Shown piece by piece: positions 26,452 through 33,904 of a DNA stretch of 39,908 nt. Made by a program: the position numbers and the translations under genes. Within the stretch, counting starts at the first letter, position 1; each line of letters opens with the position of its first letter. The stretch lies in assembly GCA_949294555.1 (NCBI GenBank), contig CASFHP010000013.1:1-39908 (forward strand). Direction: 5' to 3'. The notes below the pieces were generated by a model that ran no database searches, was not told where the DNA came from, and worked only from the letters and a program-made list of their open reading frames with translations. This DNA comes from an uncultured Eubacteriales bacterium (GTDB taxonomy: Bacteria; Bacillota; Clostridia; TANB77; CAG-508).

Positions 26452-26479
26452 TTGATAATTTTTAATAGTATGGTATAAT
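26452..26479 (+). promoter_or_regulatory. Promoter of the HAD hydrolase gene
   Basis: TTGATA (26452-26457), a 16-nt spacer and an extended -10, TGG-TATAAT (26471-26479). The GTG start at 26514 follows GAGGAG. Confidence 0.7.
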
Positions 26480-26513
26480 CTTGGCAAATAGTAGTTTGTG
26501 AGGAGAAATAATT

Positions 26514-27213
26514 GTGAAATTATGTAACATAAAAGCAATATTTTTTGATGCTGATGATACAATAGTAGACCATAAACAGTGTGAAAAAGAAGCATTAGAA
26601 TATTTATTTGATAATATACAAAAAGAATATAAAGCACAATATCAAGATATTTTTAGACCACTAGATAGAAATTTATGGGATAGTGTTGAAAAAAAATCCA
26701 ATCGTATTTCAAAAGAAGATATTCCAGAATATAGATTTAAAAAATTTTTTAAGGAGATAAATTTAGAATATACTAACTACAAAAAAGCAAATAAACTTTT
26801 TCAAAAAGGTCTTGCCAATGCAGTAGCATTAACAGAAAATGCTTGTGATATAATAAAATATTTATATGAAAAAAAAATATATAATATGTGTAGTTACAAA
26901 TGGACTAGTCAAATTACAAAGACCACGAATAAAAAATAGTCAAATATCAAAATTTATTTCTGAAATTATTGTTTCAGAAGAAGTGGGCGTAAATAAACCC
27001 AATCCACAAATATTTAATGTACTATTAAACAAGCTAAATTTACAGCCAAGTCAAGTAATTATGATTGGGGATAGCTTAGAAAAAGACATAAAAGGTGCAG
27101 AAAACGCTAATATAAAAACGATTTGGTATAACCCAAACAAAAAAGTTAATCACACTCAGATTATTCCAAATTATCAGATTACAAACTTATTAGAACTAAA
27201 AGAAATTTTATAA
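26514..27213 (+). pseudogene. HAD-superfamily hydrolase split by a -1/+1 shift in an A9 run
   Basis: The first frame, from the GTG at 26514, has the HAD nucleophile motif FFDADDTIVDH and a helical cap; it stops at 26939. The second frame, open from about 26866, supplies the rest: VVTNGL (motif II), VNKPNPQIF (motif III Lys) and IMIGDSLEKDIKGA (motif IV acidic residues). The two halves join into one normal ~233-aa HAD protein of the YjjG/5'-nucleotidase type if the reading frame changes at the nine-A run near 26871-26879. The cause may be a true mutation, a homopolymer sequencing error, or slippage that restores some full-length product. It is the main gene of the tRNA-Thr islet. Confidence 0.82.
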
Positions 27214-27364
27214 TTATAGACTATTAAAAAAATTTAAACGAAGTAACAACCTGCAATTAGTCTAAAAAAAATTTTTTCAGCATTTACCTAGATATTTAAT
27301 GAAAATAATTTAAAATTCCTTTTATGTTCGCTTGTTTTTTACTGTAACTTATTGTAATATAATA

Positions 27365-27418
27365 GCAACCTTTCGCTTGAAAAGGCCAGTCTTTTTCTCA
27401 AAGGCGGAAAGGGGGCTA
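27365..27418 (+). promoter_or_regulatory. Structured leader upstream of the 44-codon ORF
   Basis: ACCTTTCGCTTGA and TCAAAGGCGGAAAGG can form a ~12-bp stem with small bulges, and an inner AAAAG/CTTTT stem closes the loop. The GGAAAGGGGG strand contains the ribosome binding site of the ORF at 27423, so folding could hide it. TATAAT at 27358-27363 may be the -10 box. Function unknown. Confidence 0.4.
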
Positions 27419-27422
27419 TAAT

Positions 27423-27557
27423 TTGAATACTAGCGATTTAGTTTTGCATTTTGTTAATAAGTACATAGAAGAAAAAGAAAAAAACTTTTTCTTGCAACAA
27501 CAGTTGGAACAACAAAAACAACAAATGCAAAATGACAACAAAGTTAAGACTAATTAG
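27423..27557 (+). CDS. 44-aa Gln/Lys-rich hypothetical peptide
   Basis: TTG start with GGAAAGGGGG upstream. It has an N-terminal amphipathic helix (MNTSDLVLHFVNKYIEEKEK) and a Gln-rich coiled-coil-like stretch (FFLQQQLEQQKQQMQ). A clear intrinsic terminator follows within 15 bp. A promoter-like -10, structured leader, ORF and terminator make a compact unit inside the tRNA-Thr islet. I do not recognise a family. It could also be an RNA gene whose ORF is incidental. Confidence 0.5.
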   Translation: MNTSDLVLHFVNKYIEEKEKNFFLQQQLEQQKQQMQNDNKVKTN

Positions 27558-27571
27558 CTTGTATTTAGTCG

Positions 27572-27604
27572 TAGAGCGGATTCGTGGTCTGCTCTATTTT
27601 TTTT
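27572..27604 (+). terminator. Intrinsic terminator after the 44-aa ORF
   Basis: TAGAGCGGA (27572-27580) pairs with TCTGCTCTA (27588-27596), nine pairs with one wobble, followed by eight T. Confidence 0.85.
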
Positions 27605-27731
27605 AATAAAAAAGTATGTGCATTCGTGGTACACATACTGCTACTCTTTGAATACTAGCGACATTCAAAGTTCATTTATTTTGTAATTTAATAATAACAT
27701 ATTATTAATGCTTTGTCAAATACAAATTTCA

Positions 27732-27827
27732 AAAAAAAGCCAATCATCAAGAGCTTCCCTCAAAACGAATGACCTTTATAATGGAGCCACTTCCCAGATT
27801 CGAACTGGGGACCCTCGCATTACAAGT
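27732..27827. repeat. 96-bp direct repeat, right copy: inside intact tRNA-Thr (att-like)
   Basis: Identical to 26084-26179. Here the repeat runs from the tRNA 3' flank into the intact tRNA-Thr gene and ends in the anticodon loop. Together the two copies bound a 1,552-bp islet without a visible integrase. Confidence 0.92.
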
Positions 27828-27858
27828 GCGATGCTCTGGCCAGCTGAGCTAAAGTGGC
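27782..27858 (-). tRNA. tRNA-Thr(TGT)
   Basis: 77 nt including encoded CCA. Acceptor GCCACTT pairs with AAGTGGC; anticodon loop CTTGTAA in stem TCGCA/TGCGA gives TGT (Thr, ACA). It is the intact copy whose 3' half is duplicated at 26134-26179, and the last gene of the Lys-Glu-Thr tRNA cluster. Confidence 0.96.
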
Positions 27859-27864
27859 AAAATT

Positions 27865-27939
27865 TGGTGACCCCGACGGGAATCGAACCCATGTCTCCGC
27901 CGTGAAAGGGCGGTGTCTTAACCGCTTGACCACGGGGCC
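27865..27939 (-). tRNA. tRNA-Glu(TTC)
   Basis: 75 nt including encoded CCA. Acceptor GGCCCCG pairs with CGGGGTC (one wobble); anticodon loop CTTTCAC in stem CCGCC/GGCGG gives TTC (Glu, GAA). It lies six bases upstream of tRNA-Thr. Confidence 0.96.
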
Positions 27940-27984
27940 TTAAATATAAAGAACTAAATAACTTATTCTATTATTTAGTTCTTT

Positions 27985-28060
27985 TGGTGAGCTATCCGCG
28001 ACTCGAACGCGGGACAACTTGATTAAAAGTCAAGTGCTCTACCACCTGAGCTAATAGCCC
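27985..28060 (-). tRNA. tRNA-Lys(TTT)
   Basis: 76 nt including encoded CCA. Acceptor GGGCTAT pairs with ATAGCTC; anticodon loop CTTTTAA in stem CTTGA/TCAAG gives TTT (Lys, AAA). It is the first gene of the tRNA cluster. Confidence 0.96.
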
Positions 28061-28089
28061 ATAAAGTGCGTTATCTAGAACGCTTTTAT

Positions 28090-28118
28090 AGTTTACAATA
28101 TTTTTTTGAACTTGTCAA
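28090..28118 (-). promoter_or_regulatory. Promoter of the tRNA Lys-Glu-Thr cluster
   Basis: On the minus strand: consensus TTGACA (28118-28113), a 17-nt spacer and TAAACT (28095-28090), about 30 bp upstream of tRNA-Lys. Confidence 0.6.
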
Positions 28119-28267
28119 TAGATTTATGAAAAATTTGTGAAATTTTTTTGGATTTTTATAATTTTTTTGTTATGATTTCCATTTTTTAGTTAAAAACGCA
28201 TATCACTATCAATATTTTTTATATTTTTAACCATACATTTCACAAATTTTTCACTCTATCAATATGT

Positions 28268-28471
28268 TTAATTTTCTGAATTTTCTTCAGCATTTAATTT
28301 TTCTACAACTTCTTCTACATCGATTCCATGAACATCACAAGCCTCTTCTAATGTTTCCATTTGAGAAGCAGGACATCCTATACAATGCATACCAACATTT
28401 AGTAAAATTTCTGCTTTTTCTGGAGCAGTTTCTAAAATTTCTCCAATTCTTGTACCTTTATTAAATTTCAT
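28268..28471 (-). CDS. DUF1858 domain protein
   Basis: 67 aa, GAGGGAGG upstream. It matches the small DUF1858 family: an N-terminal TRIGEILETAPEKAEILLNVGMHC followed by the redox-type Cys pair C-I-G-C, then TLEEACDVHGIDVEEVVEKLN. The family is found alone or fused to redox proteins such as hybrid cluster proteins and may bind a cofactor or form a disulfide. No partner is adjacent. Confidence 0.9.
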   Translation of the reverse strand: MKFNKGTRIGEILETAPEKAEILLNVGMHCIGCPASQMETLEEACDVHGIDVEEVVEKLNAEENSEN

Positions 28472-28533
28472 TGTTTTTCCTCCCTCTATAAATCACTAAC
28501 AAATAAATTTTATCACAAATTTTGCAAAAAGTA

Positions 28534-28562
28534 TAGACAAATGAGAAAAAATATTGTATGAT
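28534..28562 (+). promoter_or_regulatory. Promoter of the conjugation-like operon
   Basis: TAGACA (28534-28539), a 17-nt spacer and TATGAT (28557-28562). The start would be near 28569, immediately before the ribosome binding site AAGGTGGTGA (28575-28584) of the first small gene. Confidence 0.6.
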
Positions 28563-28588
28563 GGAAAAAATTGTAAGGTGGTGATTAT

Positions 28589-28747
28589 ATTTTTACATTG
28601 TTAGATTTATTTTTTATCTCTTTTATTATTCATCTTTTTATCACTTTATATTCAATTTATACATTTTTTGATATCAAAATTTTTCATAATCAGCAAGGGT
28701 CTAAGCTGAAACTTAAACAAAAATATTTAGAGAAAGGAGGTTCATAA
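28589..28747 (+). CDS. 52-aa small membrane protein at the head of the conjugation-like operon, probable ATT start
   Basis: AAGGTGGTGA sits 7 nt before an ATT codon (28589); the next in-frame start, a TTG at 28598, is 16 nt away. No ATG or GTG exists in this frame. The product has a hydrophobic helix (LLDLFFISFIIHLFITLYSI) followed by a basic cytoplasmic tail (KLKLKQKYLEKGGS). Its last codons contain the AAAGGAGG used by the next gene, which starts three bases after this stop. That suggests translational coupling. The family is not recognised. It may be a partner of the coupling protein. Confidence 0.5.
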   Translation: MFTLLDLFFISFIIHLFITLYSIYTFFDIKIFHNQQGSKLKLKQKYLEKGGS

Positions 28748-28750
28748 TTT

Positions 28751-30535
28751 ATTAAACGATTTTTACTCGCACTATTATTAACCGCATTCTGTATTTTCGT
28801 GCATATACATATTTTTAAATCGATTTATACAGCCGAAGAATTAATTATTCCCTATGGTCTAAAACCTTTTGATATTTGTGCCAAAAATCCAATTTTATGG
28901 AAGTATATAAAAATAACACACATCATTAGTTTTGCTTTTTCTATTTTGGTTTTATCAAATTTTTTCATTTCAAAAATTTCTAAAATGATTTTCAAATCAA
29001 ATCCCCATAGAAAGAATCTATCTAAAACAAATTCTAACTCAACGATAAACACTTATACCCCTTCTTCTAAGCAAATGAACTTGTTTCATAAAATGAAAAA
29101 ATCAAAAACAACTTCTATTTCCAAAAATGCTGAAACTTTACATTTATTAATTGGTTTTGACGAAGAAAGTAAAAGCAATATCTATATTCCTGAAAGTGGT
29201 CTGTATCAAAATTTTTTAATCACGGGCACCATTGGTTCTGGAAAAACTTCTTCTGCTATGTACCCTTTCACAAAACAAATTTTGCAATTTAATCATCATC
29301 ATCCTGACAAAAAAATTGCTATGCTTATTTTAGATGTAAAAGGGAATTACTATGCACAAGTAAAAAAATTTTGTAAGACATTTGACTTACTCTCTGATTT
29401 AATCGTAATCGAATTAAACGCTGGTATTTACTACAATCCTTTGCACAAGCCACATTTAAAAGCACAAGTTCTTGCCAATCGCTTAAAAACCATATTATTG
29501 CTATTTTCAGAAAATAATTCTGAATCGTATTGGTTAGATAAAGCAGAACAAGTATTAACCGAATGTATTAAGCTTTGCCGATTTTATAACAATGGTTATG
29601 TTACTTTTTTAGAACTTCATAAATTAATTACCATTCCTAATTACTACAAGGAAAAAATCCCCATTTTAAAAGATTTATTTACTCGTGGAAAATTAAAAAC
29701 ACAAGAAATTTATGAACTAAATGCTTGCCTAGATTTTTTTCAAAAAGAATTTGAAGCTTTAGACCAAAGAACAAAAGCCATCCTTGTTTCTGAAATTACT
29801 CGAATTACCAATACTTTTGTTTCTGACTATGATGTTATGTCTTGCTTTTGTTCTCCTAAGGAAAAACTCACATTTACAGGGTTTGAAGAAGTCATTAAAA
29901 AAGGAAAAATTGTCGTTTTAAATATGAATATTTCAGAATATAGTATGCTTTCTAAAATTATTGCTACCTATTTAAAACTAGACTTTCAAACAGAAATTTT
30001 AACCAATTTATCCAATAATACTATTTACCCAACCAGCTTTATCTGTGACGAATATGATAAATATGCCAGTAAAACAGACGCGGAATTTTTCTCTTTAAGT
30101 AGAGAAGCAAAATGTATAAATATTGTTAGTACACAAAGTTATTCTTCCTTAAAAAATACATTAAAAGATGAATCCTTTGTAAAAGTCATTGTTCAAAATT
30201 TAATTAATAAAATTTGGTTTCGTACAGATGATATCTTTACGATTGAAGAGGCACAAAAACAGCTAGGGAAAGAAGAAAAAACTAGAATTTCAAAAAGTCT
30301 TTCAGAAAATGCTAAAGAAACCAATTTTAGTTATCTCACAAACACCTTAAATTCTGAAAATTCAAATATTTCTGAGTCTATTAGTACTTATATTCAAAAT
30401 GATTATGCTTTTGAAGCTAATGATTTTTCTAGAAAATTAGAGACATTTTATGCCCTATGTTTTTTATCAGATGGCAACAAAATTTATCCACCTTGCAAAT
30501 TACATATGTTACCTTACTTTAAAAATGAAAAATAG
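28751..30535 (+). CDS. VirD4/TraG-like type IV coupling protein ATPase
   Basis: 594 aa if it starts at ATT 28751, 10 nt after AAAGGAGG (28733-28740); the next usable codon is a GTG at 28799, which would remove half of the first membrane helix. Two N-terminal helices (IKRFLLALLLTAFCIFVHIHIF and ~40-60) precede the motor. Walker A GTIGSGKT lies at 159-166, followed by MLILDVKGNYYAQV, the Walker B-like SFICDEYDKYAS, and the VirD4-type STQSYSSL segment. These proteins bring DNA-protein substrates to a type IV secretion channel. The gene is followed by VirB2-, VirB6- and VirB3-like genes, but no relaxase or VirB4 is present. Confidence 0.83.
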   Translation: MKRFLLALLLTAFCIFVHIHIFKSIYTAEELIIPYGLKPFDICAKNPILWKYIKITHIISFAFSILVLSNFFISKISKMIFKSNPHRKNLSKTNSNSTINTYTPSSKQMNLFHKMKKSKTTSISKNAETLHLLIGFDEESKSNIYIPESGLYQNFLITGTIGSGKTSSAMYPFTKQILQFNHHHPDKKIAMLILDVKGNYYAQVKKFCKTFDLLSDLIVIELNAGIYYNPLHKPHLKAQVLANRLKTILLLFSENNSESYWLDKAEQVLTECIKLCRFYNNGYVTFLELHKLITIPNYYKEKIPILKDLFTRGKLKTQEIYELNACLDFFQKEFEALDQRTKAILVSEITRITNTFVSDYDVMSCFCSPKEKLTFTGFEEVIKKGKIVVLNMNISEYSMLSKIIATYLKLDFQTEILTNLSNNTIYPTSFICDEYDKYASKTDAEFFSLSREAKCINIVSTQSYSSLKNTLKDESFVKVIVQNLINKIWFRTDDIFTIEEAQKQLGKEEKTRISKSLSENAKETNFSYLTNTLNSENSNISESISTYIQNDYAFEANDFSRKLETFYALCFLSDGNKIYPPCKLHMLPYFKNEK

Positions 30536-30723
30536 CTTAAATTTACAATTTTTCCAATTTATTCACTTATGATAAAATATTAAAATTTTATGGGTTTATA
30601 GGTTTTCCCTACAATTAATGTCATAGAAAAATCCGCAAATTTTTTCTATAACAAAATAACTTTTTACTTTATTAGATATTTCCACAATTAAAAACCTAAA
30701 TATAATTTATAAGGAGTTTTATC

Positions 30724-31098
30724 ATGATTTATCTTTTAAAAAGAAATTTATTAAGAAAAAAACGATTAAAAACATTATCTTTTTCTATATTATTTATTGC
30801 ATTTATTAGTTTCATTCTTATATTTTGCATACATTCTATCTCTTTTGCCTTAGGCGACCCAAAACTAATTAGCACTATTAACAATGCTTTTGAAGATATT
30901 GAAGGTTGGCTATTAAAAATTGCTACACCTGCTGCTGCCGTAGCCGTTGGAACTGGTGTATTTATGAAAAAATTTAGCTTTGGCGATGAAGAAAAAATAC
31001 GAACAGGAAAAAAACTAATCAAAGGTTCTTTGTTTTCCTATGCCTTTATATTAGCTATTGACTTAATTTTATCTGCAATCAAATCTTTAGTAGGATAG
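30724..31098 (+). CDS. VirB2/TrbC-like pilin subunit
   Basis: 124 aa with AAGGAG upstream. A basic N-terminus and a long hydrophobic signal (~20-42) ending near SISFALG look cleavable. The rest has the two-helix layout of VirB2/TrbC pilins: LLKIATPAAAVAVGTGVFMKK and a C-terminal helix LFSYAFILAIDLILSAIKSL, with a short polar loop (FSFGDEEKIRTGKKLIKG). It lies 8 nt before the VirB6-like gene. The 190-bp gap upstream (30536-30723) shows no clear feature. Confidence 0.72.
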   Translation: MIYLLKRNLLRKKRLKTLSFSILFIAFISFILIFCIHSISFALGDPKLISTINNAFEDIEGWLLKIATPAAAVAVGTGVFMKKFSFGDEEKIRTGKKLIKGSLFSYAFILAIDLILSAIKSLVG

Positions 31099-31106
31099 GA
31101 GGGGAA

Positions 31107-31982
31107 ATGGAACAATCTCAAAACATTACACAAATCATTATTGACACCATAAACACCATTTTTGAAAATCTATTTAGTTCAATTGACAATACATTATACA
31201 GTTTATTAGATGAACTAACCTTTATCAATTCTGACATCTTAACAGATAAGTATTTTCAAGAAATCTTAGGCACTTCTACTTCTAGTGGCATTTTATTAAT
31301 TGCCAATACACTTCTTTTTGGTTTTTTACTATACTATGCCATTAAATATCTGTTATCACATATGACTTATGATAGAATTGATAAACCCTCTAGTTTTTTT
31401 ATAAAAATGGTATTATATGCTATTTGCATGAATTCTTCCTTTTTTATTGTAGAACTATTTATTGATTTCATGTCCAATGTTTCTCTAGTTATCCGTAGTA
31501 TTGGCGAAGATTTATTTAATGAAAGTATTTGTTTTTCTTCTCTCATTACCAATATTAACACCAACATTGCCATAGACACTTCTTCTTTAAATATTTTTAC
31601 AATTGATGGTCTTATTAAAAGTGTATTATCTGTTTCTTTACTAAACTTGGTATTTACCTATTCTTTAAGATATATTTTAGTAAAAGTATTTGTGCTAATA
31701 ACCCCTTTCGCCTTTTTGTCACTCATTCTTTCCAATACCAGTTGGTTTTTCAAAGCCTGGTTAAAAAATTTATTTTCACTTCTCTTTATTCAAATCATTG
31801 TATCTCTTATTCTACTACTCATGTTTTCTGTCGATTTTTCAAACACAGAATTATTAAATAAATTTATTTATGTAGGCGGTATGTATGGTTTGATAAGAGC
31901 AAATGCCTTAGTACGTGAATTTATCGGTGGTGTTTCCACAACAATTACACAATCTGTGAAAAGTTTTACAAATTTAAAGTGA
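31107..31982 (+). CDS. VirB6/TrbL-like polytopic conjugation channel protein
   Basis: 291 aa with AGGAGGGG upstream. About six hydrophobic helices: SGILLIANTLLFGFLLYYAI, MVLYAICMNSSFFIVELFI, LLNLVFTYSLRYILVKVFVL, ITPFAFLSLIL, LLFIQIIVSLILLLMF and a final GGMYGLIRANALVREFIGG region. The central helix cluster with the TPFAFL and GWLKN/AWLKNLF words is typical of VirB6/TrbL family proteins of Gram-positive conjugative elements. It would form part of the inner-membrane channel. Confidence 0.72.
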   Translation: MEQSQNITQIIIDTINTIFENLFSSIDNTLYSLLDELTFINSDILTDKYFQEILGTSTSSGILLIANTLLFGFLLYYAIKYLLSHMTYDRIDKPSSFFIKMVLYAICMNSSFFIVELFIDFMSNVSLVIRSIGEDLFNESICFSSLITNINTNIAIDTSSLNIFTIDGLIKSVLSVSLLNLVFTYSLRYILVKVFVLITPFAFLSLILSNTSWFFKAWLKNLFSLLFIQIIVSLILLLMFSVDFSNTELLNKFIYVGGMYGLIRANALVREFIGGVSTTITQSVKSFTNLK

Positions 31983-32041
31983 CAAATGTACTTTTCATTA
32001 TTATATAATTTTTTGCACAATCCCAAAGAGGAGGCGATTTT

Positions 32042-32338
32042 TTGAAATTTATTTTTCCTCAAAATTATACATTTAAAAATAAAATATTAGGATTTATTGA
32101 TTATTCTGTAGCCATTATCAATATTATTTGGGCTGTAATTATTGGACTGTTATTATATCTCTTCATTCCAGACATAAATGCAAAAATTGTTATCTTTATA
32201 CTTTTTTGTTTTCCTGTATTTCTTCTTAGTATTTCTGGAATTCATGGAGAAAACATCATTTATGTGTTCATCTATATGTTTAAATTTTTTGTAAGACAAA
32301 AATTGTTCTTCTATGCAAAAACAAATAAATATAGGTAA
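32042..32338 (+). CDS. VirB3/PrgI-like membrane protein
   Basis: 98 aa from a TTG with AGAGGAGGCGA upstream. Two adjacent helices (YSVAIINIIWAVIIGLLLYL and IVIFILFCFPVFLLSI), then a polar PF12666-like tail ending VFIYMFKFFVRQKLFFYAKTNKY. This is the usual layout of PrgI/VirB3 proteins, which normally sit just upstream of the VirB4 ATPase. Here VirB4 is absent and a 373-bp structured element follows. Confidence 0.75.
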   Translation: MKFIFPQNYTFKNKILGFIDYSVAIINIIWAVIIGLLLYLFIPDINAKIVIFILFCFPVFLLSISGIHGENIIYVFIYMFKFFVRQKLFFYAKTNKYR

Positions 32339-32370
32339 AATATTAGCACAATTCAATCATTATTCATAAC

Positions 32371-32743
32371 TTCCAATGGTTCAATAGATAGTCATGTTAT
32401 CCTATATTGAATAAATTTTGAATGTGATTGAAGATATGTTAGAATTTGTTAATCATTTATCGAGGAATGTTCACGGTACTCACGCAGTGATGGTCTGAGA
32501 ACAATAGCGGACTTTTTAACATTTTTTCTGTTCATGACATTTTAAAGTCCGCGTTATTGTTCGTGTGCCAATTTTACGTTAGTAAAATTGTGTGCAACGA
32601 TTAATTAATATTATAGAAAATCTTCGATTTTTCTATAATATTAAGAGGCTCGGATAAATGATGTTACAAATTCTTAAATATCGTATTGAACCGAAAAATT
32701 TTTGAAATATAGGATAACATGACTATCTATTGAACCATTGGAA
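32371..32743. ncRNA. 373-bp highly structured element: large structured RNA candidate or MITE
   Basis: The ends are a perfect 38-bp inverted repeat (32371-32408 with 32706-32743). Inside it the pairing continues imperfectly, for example GATATGTTAGAATTTG and TCATTTATC (32433-32463) with 32648-32685. The centre has further hairpins: GAACAATA/CGGACTTT with AAAGTCCG/TATTGTTC, AATTTTAC with GTAAAATT, and AATATTATAGAAAA with TTTTCTATAATATT around a UUCG loop. It has no ORF. A stacked long stem crowned by a multi-hairpin junction is more structure than a simple MITE needs, but perfect terminal repeats and its place within a mobile module also fit a MITE. Strand unknown. Confidence 0.6.
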
Positions 32744-32917
32744 ATTGTGAATTGCAATTATTTCTAAATTAATATTGAAACTTTAAAATTTGCCTTGAAT
32801 TTTTTGTCTAAAAAAGATATAATTTGAATTACCATTAAGGAGATTTATTTTTTCTACAAAAATTTTATATAATGCTTAAAATTCTCCCTTTGGTTTTAGA
32901 AAGGATTGATGACCAAA

Positions 32918-33904
32918 ATGAAATTAGAACAAAATGACAAGACACTTTTATTCTCTGAAACAACCATCCCAGATGTGTTTTTTTCAGATTATTTATCACA
33001 AATCCCTGGAGATTATGTGAAAATTTATTTATATATCATCTTTCTTTCAAAATACAATAAAGATGTAAAAGTAAATGACTTATCAAAAAAATTAAATATA
33101 CCGTTAAAATCTATAAGCGAAGGTTTCAAATTTTTAGAGCAAAATAAATTGATTACCAAAAAATCCACAGGCTATGTAATTGTAGATTTGCAAGAAGCAA
33201 CCCTTCATGAGTTATACTCACCAAATCTAACCGTTTCAAAAGAAAAGGTTGCACAAACTGCTAAAAATCAGTCAAGAGCCAAAGCAATTGAACATATTAA
33301 TAATATGTATTTCCAAGGAATTATGAGTCCTTCTTGGTATAATGATATTGACATTTGGTTTCGAAAATACAATTTTGATGAACAAGTTATGATTGCCCTT
33401 TTTGATTATTGTTATAACAGAAGTGCTTTGCATAGAAATTATGTACAAACCGTTGCAGAAGCTTGGGCTTCTAATAAAATAAAAACATGGAATGATTTAG
33501 ACAAGTATTATGAAAAACAAGAAAAGCTAAATACTTTGAAAAAATCTATTTCTAAAAAACTTGGTAAACATGGAAATCTAACCCAATATGAAGAAGCCTA
33601 TATAGAAAACTGGGTTGTAAATTTTGGATATGATATGGATATTATAGAAATCGCGTTAAAGCGTACAACCCTAAAACAATCTCCTACTTTTGAATATATC
33701 AATACAGTTATAACTGACTGGCACAACCGAAATTTAAAAACACCAGCAGAAGTCAATGCTTTTATTGAGCAAAGAAAGAAATTATCAAAAGATACAAAAG
33801 ATTTAAAAACACAAGTACAAAAAGCAAATTATGAACAAAGAAAATATGAAAACTTAGACTTTTTATATGCAAATTCATTAAATAAGGAGGACAAAATTGG
33901 CTAA
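32918..33904 (+). CDS. DnaD domain replication initiation protein
   Basis: About 328 aa. Possible starts are TTG 32906, ATG 32909 and ATG 32918; all share AGAAAGGA upstream, and 32918 has the best spacing to the downstream end of that site. The N-terminal ~100 residues form a winged helix (YVKIYLYIIFLSKYNKDVKVNDLSKKLN). Two DnaD/DnaB-type helical domains follow (~145-205 and ~225-290), the second with YIENWVVNFGYDMDIIEIALKRT and the YxxxIxxDW-type motif FEYINTVITDWHNRN. It would help load the replicative helicase at oriC by family knowledge. It overlaps the start of the DnaI-like loader by 8 nt, so they form an operon. Confidence 0.87.
   Translation: MKLEQNDKTLLFSETTIPDVFFSDYLSQIPGDYVKIYLYIIFLSKYNKDVKVNDLSKKLNIPLKSISEGFKFLEQNKLITKKSTGYVIVDLQEATLHELYSPNLTVSKEKVAQTAKNQSRAKAIEHINNMYFQGIMSPSWYNDIDIWFRKYNFDEQVMIALFDYCYNRSALHRNYVQTVAEAWASNKIKTWNDLDKYYEKQEKLNTLKKSISKKLGKHGNLTQYEEAYIENWVVNFGYDMDIIEIALKRTTLKQSPTFEYINTVITDWHNRNLKTPAEVNAFIEQRKKLSKDTKDLKTQVQKANYEQRKYENLDFLYANSLNKEDKIG

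Noticed and set aside
32153..32356. Minus-strand ORF over the VirB3-like gene
   Set aside because: Shadow of the plus-strand gene; no start signal and no recognisable product.
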